This document shows, piece after piece, positions 41,169 through 49,575 of a stretch of 64,000 nucleotides of DNA. The notes under the pieces were generated by a model, which searched no databases, was not told where the DNA came from, and saw nothing but the letters and a program-made list of their open reading frames with translations. The translations under genes and the position numbers were made by a program. The stretch's first letter is position 1, and each line of letters begins with the position of its first letter. The stretch spans positions 54,958,953 through 55,022,952 of the forward strand of contig NC_090021.1 of the NCBI RefSeq assembly GCF_037176765.1, read 5' to 3'. The stretch comes from Anolis sagrei. Its lineage: Eukaryota > Chordata > Lepidosauria > Squamata > Anolidae.

Positions 41169-44100
41169 GTGAGCTAAGAATTCACTCTAACAACGTTAAC
41201 GGGATGAATTCCCCGAATAAGAGAAATAAAATTTTTAATGCATTAAAGAAAAAAGGACTCCATATTATTGCGTTCCAAGAAACACATGTTATGAGCAGAC
41301 ACACAAAACATTTGGAATATAAAAAATTTGGTCAAGCATTCTATGCAGCAATACAGGAAAAAAAAAGGGGGCTGGTTACATATGTAGATAAAAATATAAA
41401 GGCAGAATTAGCCTTTAGGGATGAAGAAGGAAGGTTTCTGGGGGTGAATATTTGGGTACAAAACAGAAAAATACTTATATGTAATATATATGCTCCAAAC
41501 AATGCAAAGACAAAATTTGTAGGAAAGTTGAGGAAGAGTATAGAAGAACAAGAACCTGAACAAATGATAATGCTAGGGGACTTTAATGGCGTTCTAAATA
41601 AGGCTCTAGATAGAAGTACAACAAAATTAAAAGGGGAAAAAATAAATAATGAGAAGGGAGACCTACCAAAATCAATGATAGAGATGAAGCGGAAACTGTG
41701 TCTGGTAGACATATGGAGAAGTAGAAATGAGAGAAAGAAAGATTATACGTATTACTCACCGAGACACCAAAATTGGTCCAGGATAGACATGATTTGGATA
41801 ACATCATCAATGCAAATAAACGTCTCAAAAATACAAATTTTACCCAGGACAAATTCGGATCACTGTGCGATGGAATTGGAGATAAAAATAACAGAAAGGA
41901 CAAAAAGATGGAGGCTAGACGAAAATCTATTAAAGAAAGAGGAAGATATAGAGAGAAATAGAAAGTTGCTAAAAGAATATTTTGACATCAATGATGGACC
42001 AGAAACGAAAATCTTCACATTGTGGGAGGCGAGTAAAGCCGTTATGAGAGGGAACTTTATACAGCAGAAAATAAGAAAGAACAAAGAAAAAGATGGAAAA
42101 ATGAAAAATCTACTTAAAGAAATAAAAGAAGAAGAAGATAAACTAAAGGCCAACCCAAGGGATAAAGAGGCAAAACTAAGATTAGAACATCTACATAAAC
42201 AGAGGGAATTTATAGAAACAGAGGAAAGGGAGAAGGAGCTAAGATACATGAGACAGAATTTCTTTATGAACGCGAATAAACCGGGAAGATGGCTCGCAAA
42301 CAAAATAAGAAAAAGAAGGGAGACAACATATATTACAAAACTGAGAGATAAAGAGAGGAATATAACCCAAGAAGAAGAGATAAGAGAACAATTTCATGGA
42401 TTCTATAAAAAACTGTACCAGAAAGAAAATATAGAAGAAGAGGAGATCTACCGCTACCTAACCAATCATAAGATCCAAAGAATTTCAGAAAAACAAAGGG
42501 AAAGCTTAAACAAGGAAATTTCAGAGAAAGAGATTAGAGAGGCGATAAACAAATTAAAACCAAATAAATCCCCGGGACCAGACGGAATGTCGGCAATGTA
42601 TTATAAAACCTTTCAACAGGAATTGGCACCTTACCTAAAAGAAATGATGAACAGAATAAGAATCTACAAGGAAATCCCAGAAACATGGAAGCAGGCGAAT
42701 ATATGCTTGATACATAAAGAAAACTCAGATGAAGAACAAGTAAAGAATTACAGACCAATCTCGTTGTTGAACGTAGATTACAAGATCTTTAGTTTGATTA
42801 TGGCAGAAAGATTCAAATGGGTACTCAACGAATACATAAAGGAAGAACAGGTGGGTTTCCTACCCAACAGGCATCAAAATGAAAATGTGAGGACGATTGT
42901 GGACCTGATTGAATTCTATGAAAATAATCACCAAAAGAAAGTAATGCTACTCGCGCTAGACGCGGAGAAAGCTTTTGATAATGTAAATTGGAGTTTTTTA
43001 AAAATTATAATGAGAGAAATGGATCTGGGTTTTTATTTCCAAAACGCAATCGAGGCCATATATGAAGAACAAAAAGCAAAAATCTTAGTGAATGGGAAAG
43101 AATCAGAGTACATTGATATAAAGAAAGGAACGAGACAGGGATGCCCCTTATCGCCTCTAATTTTCATTCTAACGCTGGAAATATTGTTAAACAAGATAAG
43201 AGAGGAAAAAACCTTGGTAGGCGCAAAGGTGCAAGGTCAAGAATTTAAAATCCGCGCATATGCGGATGACGTAATATGTGTAATTGAGGATCCAAAGAAC
43301 AATCTAGGAGAATGGATAAGAATAATTAAGGAATTTGGCAAAGTATCAGGATTTAAAATCAACATGGAAAAAACAAAGGCAATAACTAAAAATATTGGGA
43401 AAAAGGAACAAGAGGAATTAAAAAATCAATGGAGGATACAAATAGTAAATAAGCTAAAATATCTAGGGATAATTTTGACGTCAAGGAACCTACACTTGCT
43501 ACAAAACAATTACATAGAAAAATGGAAGGAGATAAAGAAGGACTTGGAAAAATGGAAGAACTACAACCTCTCACTTCTCGGTAGGATAGCCACAGTGAAA
43601 ATGGCAGTATTGCCAAAACTAATCTTCTTATTTCGGAATTTGCCAATAATAAGAAATAAAAAAATCTTAAAGGATTGGAATAAAGATATTAAGAAATTTA
43701 TTTGGAAAAATAAAAAACCGAGAATTAGTTTTGACAATTTAACAGAAAAAAAGGAAAAAGGAGGAATGGCAGCACCAGATTTGGAACTATACTTGGAAGC
43801 AAACGCTTTAATTTGGGCTAAAGATTGGGCGAAATTAGAGAAGAAGAAATTATTAATATTGGAAGGAGCGGATTTGCGAGAAGGCTGGCACACATATGTG
43901 TGGTACAAAGGGAAAAAAAATGAAAAAAATTTTGGCAATCATTTCGTAAGATCGGCAATTCTGAGTATATGGGAAAAATATAAAAATAGACTATATAACA
44001 AAACACCGATGTGGGTATCCCCGCTAGAGGCGGGACAAAGAAGATGCACAGGTTGGCATGAATGGCTAAAATATAAAGATTTACTAAAAATGGAAAGAGG

Positions 44101-44920
44101 AGAGATAACACTAAAATCACAAGAAGAATTAAATACAGTGGAGCAGAAAGTATCATGGCTAGAATATTGGACAATAAAAGAAAAATATAAGAAGGATAAA
44201 AAGATAGGTTTTAACCAGGATAAAAATTTCTGGGACAAAATAATGGAGTCAAAAAGGAAACTGATAACGAAGATATACAAAAAGCTACTGGAATGGAAAA
44301 TGGAAACAAAGGGAGAAAAAAACTACAAAAAAAGGTGGAACGAAAATATTGGAAGGAATATAAAGCAAGAGGAATGGGAAAAAATTTGGAGAGAAAAATT
44401 AAAATATTGCCATGCCATTGATCTGAAGGAAAATTGGCTTAAGACGGCACATAGATGGTATATGACGCCGAAAAAATTAGGGAAGAGCAATAGCGACACT
44501 AGCACAAGGTGTTGGAAATGTAAAGAAAAGGAAGGCTCGTACTTTCATACATGGTGGACCTGTAAAAAGGCGAAAATTTTTTGGAGGGAAGTTCAAAAGG
44601 AACTGCAAGAAATACTACAAATTAAAATACCTTGGAAGCCAGAATTATTTCTCCTAGGGATGCACGATATGAAAATAGAAAAGAATACAGATAAGATCTT
44701 GTTTCTGATAACAACAGCAGCAAGAATAACTTATGCCAGAAGATGGAAACAGGAAGACACGCCAGACGAAAACGAGAGGCTGACAAAAATCTTGGAAGTA
44801 AGAAACATGGACCGGCTCACATTTCTAATAACAAGAAGTAAAGGGATACAAATGAAGGAAACAAACTGGAAAGTAGTGATGGATTACTTTAAACAAAGGA
44901 ACAAAAAGATCCTGATGTAA
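41162..44920 (+). CDS. L1-B ORF2p, endonuclease and reverse transcriptase
   Basis: 1,252 codons without a stop, the usual length for the family. The endonuclease (residues about 1-240) keeps NNVNGMNS, QETH with Glu40, GDFNGVL near 142, SRIDMIW near 206 and SDHC near 233. The RT keeps NYRPISLLNVDYKIF, GFLPNRH, ALDAEKAFDN, KGTRQGCPLSPLIF and YADD near 700. The C-terminal knuckle CWKCKEKEGSYFHTWWTC fits C-X2-C-X8-H-X4-C. All catalytic residues I can check are present. It nicks genomic DNA and copies L1 RNA at the nick. The start ATG is inside the ORF1 stop region, so translation probably relies on reinitiation. Confidence 0.97.
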   Translation: MLSELRIHSNNVNGMNSPNKRNKIFNALKKKGLHIIAFQETHVMSRHTKHLEYKKFGQAFYAAIQEKKRGLVTYVDKNIKAELAFRDEEGRFLGVNIWVQNRKILICNIYAPNNAKTKFVGKLRKSIEEQEPEQMIMLGDFNGVLNKALDRSTTKLKGEKINNEKGDLPKSMIEMKRKLCLVDIWRSRNERKKDYTYYSPRHQNWSRIDMIWITSSMQINVSKIQILPRTNSDHCAMELEIKITERTKRWRLDENLLKKEEDIERNRKLLKEYFDINDGPETKIFTLWEASKAVMRGNFIQQKIRKNKEKDGKMKNLLKEIKEEEDKLKANPRDKEAKLRLEHLHKQREFIETEEREKELRYMRQNFFMNANKPGRWLANKIRKRRETTYITKLRDKERNITQEEEIREQFHGFYKKLYQKENIEEEEIYRYLTNHKIQRISEKQRESLNKEISEKEIREAINKLKPNKSPGPDGMSAMYYKTFQQELAPYLKEMMNRIRIYKEIPETWKQANICLIHKENSDEEQVKNYRPISLLNVDYKIFSLIMAERFKWVLNEYIKEEQVGFLPNRHQNENVRTIVDLIEFYENNHQKKVMLLALDAEKAFDNVNWSFLKIIMREMDLGFYFQNAIEAIYEEQKAKILVNGKESEYIDIKKGTRQGCPLSPLIFILTLEILLNKIREEKTLVGAKVQGQEFKIRAYADDVICVIEDPKNNLGEWIRIIKEFGKVSGFKINMEKTKAITKNIGKKEQEELKNQWRIQIVNKLKYLGIILTSRNLHLLQNNYIEKWKEIKKDLEKWKNYNLSLLGRIATVKMAVLPKLIFLFRNLPIIRNKKILKDWNKDIKKFIWKNKKPRISFDNLTEKKEKGGMAAPDLELYLEANALIWAKDWAKLEKKKLLILEGADLREGWHTYVWYKGKKNEKNFGNHFVRSAILSIWEKYKNRLYNKTPMWVSPLEAGQRRCTGWHEWLKYKDLLKMERGEITLKSQEELNTVEQKVSWLEYWTIKEKYKKDKKIGFNQDKNFWDKIMESKRKLITKIYKKLLEWKMETKGEKNYKKRWNENIGRNIKQEEWEKIWREKLKYCHAIDLKENWLKTAHRWYMTPKKLGKSNSDTSTRCWKCKEKEGSYFHTWWTCKKAKIFWREVQKELQEILQIKIPWKPELFLLGMHDMKIEKNTDKILFLITTAARITYARRWKQEDTPDENERLTKILEVRNMDRLTFLITRSKGIQMKETNWKVVMDYFKQRNKKILM

Positions 44921-45275
44921 ATGAGGAAGAGATGGAGGGAAGGAAGAAGAAAAGAAAGAATACGAGGAGAGAGGAAGGAGAGGGGAAGGAGGCTAGAGGA
45001 ATGATGGAGAAGACCCTGTGAAAAACCCCGGGAAGTTGAAAGCAAGATTCTTTTTTTTTTTTTTTTCTTTTTCCCTCTCTTCTACGGGCTTCGGGGCTTT
45101 GAATCTTCTTTTACTATATCTCTATATATTTCCTTTCCTATCCTATGCACTATATCACCTCATATTTCGGAGATAAGACATACACACCTTTTATAGCGCT
45201 TTTTGGTAGCCTTGGCTACAAACTATATTTTAAATGTATGCTGAAAAACTGAATAAAGATTATTTGAAAAAAAAA
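44921..45275 (+). promoter_or_regulatory. L1-B 3' UTR and poly(A) signal
   Basis: 44930-45000 is almost pure purine on the plus strand, followed by a T/C run at about 45050-45082. AATAAA is at 45252-45257, about 10 nt before the A tail. Confidence 0.8.
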
Positions 45276-48200
45276 AAAAGATTACAGAGCAGCAAAGATT
45301 AAACCTAAACAAAGAGATTTCAGAGGACGAAATCAAAAATGCGATCAAAAAGATGGACGGATTTACGGCGGTTTACTATAAAGTAATGATAGAGGAGATA
45401 TCACCACACCTCTTAAAATTATGAATGGAATATTGAACGAACAAAATCCTCCACCAGATACTTGGAAATCAGCCTACATTACAATGTTACACAAGGAGAA
45501 ACAAGATCCGAGGGATGTAAAAAATTACAGGCCTATTTCCCTCCTATTTCCCTCCTTAATGTGGACTATAAAATCTTTGCTAGTATACTCGCCGAAAGGC
45601 TAAAGCAATTTTTGAAAGACTGGGTGAAAGAGGAACAAGCTGGTTTTCTACCTAATAGGCAACTAAAAGACAACATTAGAATTGTCCTAAATACCATCGA
45701 ATACTATGAGAAAAACAACCAAGAAGAGCTAGCACTATTAAGTCTTGACACCGAAAAGGCGTTTGATAATCTCAACTGGGATTATCTAAAATTATTAATC
45801 AAAGAGTTAGACCTTGGATACCAGTTTAACAACGCCATCAATACAATCTACAATTCTCAAGAAGCCAAAATGATAATAAATGCACAAGAATCTAGATCCT
45901 TAAAGATATGCAAAGGTACGAGGCAAGGCTGCCCATTGTCGCCCTTATTATTCATATTAGGTTTAGAAATTCTCCTAAATTCCATTAGGGAAGATCCCGA
46001 CTTAAGAGGCATTAAAATAAATAGAGAAAACTACAAAATAAGGGCATTCGCTAACGATATAATGTGTATCATTAACAACCCCATAGAAACAATCTCCAAA
46101 TGGATAACCAAAATCGAAGAATTCGCCAACATAGCTGGCCTGAAAATAAATAAAAAGAAAACGATGATACTAACTAAAAACATGTCTCAAAAGAGAAAAG
46201 AAGAGCTTTCCAAACTAACGGAATTCCAGGTATCAGAGAAAATACATTATCTAGGAATAACACTAACAGCAAAAAATTCCCAATTGATAAAAAATAATTA
46301 TGAAAATAAATGGAAAGAAGTAAGGAAGGATCTAGACAATTGGAAAAATCTGAAACTGTCCCTATTAGGGAGAATCTCAATTATAAAGATGAACATTCTG
46401 CCCAAGATGCTATTCCTCTTCCAATCACTACCAGTAATCAAAAACTTCAATGTCTTCAAGGAGTGGAATAAAGCCATCTCTAAATTTATATGGCAAGGAA
46501 AAAAAGCCAGAATAAAACGCCTCACACTTATAGACGACAAAAGAAGAGGTGGTCTTGGCCTTCCAGACCTGAGGAGCTATTATGAAGCCTGTTGTCTCAC
46601 ATGGATAAGGGACTGGACGTTACTAACAAACAAAAACTTACTGACCTTAGAAGGCACGGATCTCAGGAGTGGCTGGCATGCCTACCTTTTATATGATAAA
46701 ACAAAGATTGAAAAGAACTTTAACAACCATTATATAAGAGCGGGGTTTATGAAAATATGGGAGAGATATAAAAGAAGGTTATACAGCAAGACCCCACTCT
46801 GGCTTTCCTCGCTAGAAGCATTTCATAGGAGAGAATTAGGATGGCAACACTGGCCCACCTACCGAGACATCCTAGAGAAGACAGAAGGGAAGTATAAACT
46901 CAAGGAAGAAAAGAATATCAGAAAAACATTCCCCAATCTCTCATGGCTGAACTATAGACAATTGGCCGACTGTTACAAAATAGACAAAGGCTCAGAATTC
47001 GCAGACCAAAATGGCTTCTGGGATAGAATTATGAAGGCAAATAATAAATTGATTACAAAATTATATAAAAAACTATTAGAGTGGGCCACTGAAACGGAAC
47101 ATATAAAAGATTCAATGATTAAGTGGGCACAAAACATAGGCCACCAAATAGAACTAAATAAATGGGAGAAGGTCTGGAATCGAAGAATAAACCACACTTA
47201 CTCTTACGAACTTAAAGAAAACCTCATCAAAATGATCCATCAGTGGTACCTAACGCCCCAGATAATTTCAAAATGCTACAAGAATGCATCGAACAAATGC
47301 TGGAAGTGCAACCACCAGATTGGGACTTTTTTCCACATTTGGTGGTCTTGCCCCACAGCTAAAAGATTTTGGACCATGATTCAAAAAGATATACAAAAGA
47401 TCTTAGAAATTCAAATAGAGAAAGAACCAGAGCTCTTTCTATTAGAAATGATCGACCTCGAGGGTGAGAGAAATAAGGAAAAACTATTCCATTATCTAAC
47501 TACTGCGGCACGCATTGTATACGCTAAGAAATGGAAACAGAAAGAAACTCCCCAAAGAGAAGACTGGTTTAATAAAATCCTGGACATAATGAATATGGAC
47601 GAACTGACTTATTGGATAACACCAAATTATGGAATTCCAAAAAAACCCACAAATTGGGACCCGGTAAAAGACTATCTCAGGAAATGGAAAATTGATATAA
47701 TCTACTAACAAGAGTAAATCACAGCAACGAATATACAAAAGAAGGAAGAAGCACCACAGAATTAAGACTGGAAACATTTGCAAAAATCCTCCTCGAATAG
47801 ATGGAAGTTTTTTTTAACTATACCTCAACCTACCCCCCTCCCCTTTCCTCAGGACCCTCCCCTACTTTCTTTCCTCTTCTCTTTCTTCTTCTTTTCTTTC
47901 CGCTCTCTTCTCTCCTTTCTTCTCCGTCACCCTTTCTCCTTCTCCCTTCTTTCACCCCCTTCCTTCAACCCCCCCATCTATCCTCCCCTCTACTTTTCCA
48001 TTTTTCCCTAGAGACACAGCAACTATGTGTTTTTTTCTTCCTACTATACTATCCTCTATATATTGTTCTCCCACTTTCCATGTATTTATATATAACTCTA
48101 ATAAAAAATTATATATATTTAAAAATAGTCACATTTTCACTTTTTTTACAGAAGGTCAAGAAGGAGGGGGCTGATCTAATATCCCTAGGGAGAGAGTTCC

Positions 48201-48612
48201 ACAGCCAAGGGCTACTACTGAGAAGGCCCTGTCCCTTGACCCCGCCAGTTGCGCCTGCGAAGAAGGCGGAACTGAGAATAGGGTATCCCCAGATGATCTT
48301 AAGCTCCTAGATGGTTCATAGGGAGAGATATGTTTGGACAGGTAAGCTAGGCCGGAACCGTTTAGCGCTTTATAGGTTAAAGGGATCACTTTGAATTGTG
48401 ATTGGTAGCAAACCGGCAGCCAGTGGAGCTGGTGTAACAGGAGAGTTGTGTGCTCCCTGAATGCTGCTCTGGTGAGCAATTTGGCTGTCGCCCGTTGGAG
48501 CATTTAAAGTTTCCGAACAGCCTTCAAAGGCAACCCCATGTAGAATGTGTTGCAGTAGTCTATACGGGATGTAACCAGAGCATGGTTCTTAGCTGGTACA
48601 TCTTAAATTAAT

Positions 48613-49409
48613 GGTTTCCACATTAAAGGTTTTGTCATTTCATTTCTCAAATACATTACAGAATCTCTTAAAATTAACAAAACAGCAAGTATACACATTG
48701 TATGTTAAATGCTGAAAGAAAACACTGTTGAAACGGTGTAATTATGTAAGCAATTGGGTTGTCTTTTGGAGTTTTTATGGGAAAATATTTATTTTCAGAA
48801 TCAGTAAAATGCCATAAATTTAAACAATATCACAGTACACATAAACTTAGATTACACAGTAGATTAGATAAAAATGTGACATGAATTGCAAAAATATAAC
48901 ACCTCTAAAAAGATTTCTACATGGCAGACTTGCCACCCAATCCTATGCAGACTTAAGTGAGTCAAATAGCAATGATTTCAGTGGTTTTGCCATTTGATGC
49001 ACTGTACTGGGCTTTTTTTCTTTCTTCCAAACAGCACTGTTCATCTTGACAGCATTCCATGTAGAAACTTTGTAAAGGTGTATAGAAGTTAACTTGCTAT
49101 CTGTCATGAGAGTCCTATCCCTTGTTTTAGCTCATCTGCCCATTTTGGAGGAACCAAATGTATAATACAATAAGAAGCTTGAAAGAAGATTCTATAGTTA
49201 GGAAATGTAAGCTGAAAGTACACTTTAAAACACACAACCACAAACAGGGGACATCAAGATTGAATTATGTAGTATCTCATGGGAAAAAATAATTGATTGG
49301 GGTACAAGAATTTCATGGAAAAGCATTTTATACTTGCATTTAAAGAAGAACACTAAAATCCAATGAAAAATATTACAGTATTGCATAAAATGTTAGTAAA
49401 AGAAATGAA
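48613..49409 (-). other. probable CATSPERE 3' UTR and flank
   Basis: Directly downstream of the CATSPERE stop. AATAAA on the minus strand lies at 48788-48793. Mostly unique AT-rich DNA. Confidence 0.45.
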
Positions 49410-49575
49410 TCATTGTTTTTTCCCAGCATGTGATACGTCTTGATCAAATGACATCAGAGGGTCAACACTGAGTGCCCGAAATGATTTTACATATGTGAAG
49501 TAAGTGAAGAGCAGGACACCAAAAAAGAGAATCATTATTACGGTTGCCCAGGCAGCGACTGGTAACCAGCGTGGT
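49410..49575 (-). CDS. CATSPERE: CATSPERE last exon (membrane helix, stop)
   Basis: Acceptor ttttcag. One base completes an Arg codon, then PRWLPVAAWATVIMILFFGV and on to DQDVSHAGKKQ and a stop. It holds the single transmembrane helix and a cytosolic tail of about 25 residues. Confidence 0.85.

Larger units (their letters stand above)
38379..45275 (+). mobile_element. L1-B, full-length L1 with both ORFs open
   Basis: 6,897 bp, inserted in sense into L1-A ORF2. A perfect target duplication aaaagattacagag is at 38365-38378 and 45276-45289. The element has a 1.6 kb 5' UTR, ORF1, ORF2, a 3' UTR with a purine tract and then a T/C tract, AATAAA at 45252-45257 and a pure A tail. No frame damage is visible in either ORF, so it is the youngest element here and may be able to retrotranspose. 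Confidence 0.95.
37083..47708 (+). pseudogene. L1-A ORF2 (endonuclease-reverse transcriptase), broken and split
   Basis: The N-terminal part at 37083-38378 reads WSNNINGLNSPYKRRK, LQETHV, IYAPNGPKTKF, GDFNGVI, SRIDMVW and SDHCPIEF, the APE-type endonuclease. L1-B interrupts it after KLQKITE. The C-terminal part at 45290-47708 carries the RT (NYRPISL, GFLPNRQL, KGTRQGCPLSPLLFILGLE) and the Cys/His knuckle CWKCNHQIGTFFHIWWSC. Frameshifts lie near 37255 and 37730, a TAG at 37915, a small deletion near 45350 and a 12-13 bp tandem duplication near 45540. The catalytic FADD box reads FAND. Confidence 0.9.
34949..48122 (+). mobile_element. L1-A, full-length but broken L1, split by L1-B
   Basis: About 6.26 kb once the inner insertion is removed. 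It starts gacttccaggtgg and ends after taactctaataaaaaatt with an AT/A-rich tail. The duplication aaatagtcac (34933-34942, 48123-48132) extends to about 15 bp with one mismatch. The 5' UTR has a (TA)n(GA)n(CA)n microsatellite at about 35868-35912. Both ORFs are damaged (separate entries). It looks much older than L1-B. Confidence 0.9.
34645..48612 (-). repeat. L2-type LINE, split by L1-A
   Basis: The 3' end is at 34645-34948 (ttatttatttatttctg, aaggtgactcaaggtggctt), the rest at 48123-48612. On the minus strand that part reads LRSSGDTLFSVPPSSQAQLA then GSRDRAFSVVAL, the L2-group C-terminal coding end, with an older upstream 5' portion. It is the oldest shell of the nest. Confidence 0.8.

Noticed and set aside
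40012-44280. Long Leu/Ser/Phe-rich frames on the minus strand
   Set aside because: Shadows of the purine-rich L1-B ORFs; no motif, and the composition explains the lack of stops.
48935-49000. Possible SINE piece (caatcctatgcagactt)
   Set aside because: The match to a remembered lizard repeat is under 20 bp and may be chance.
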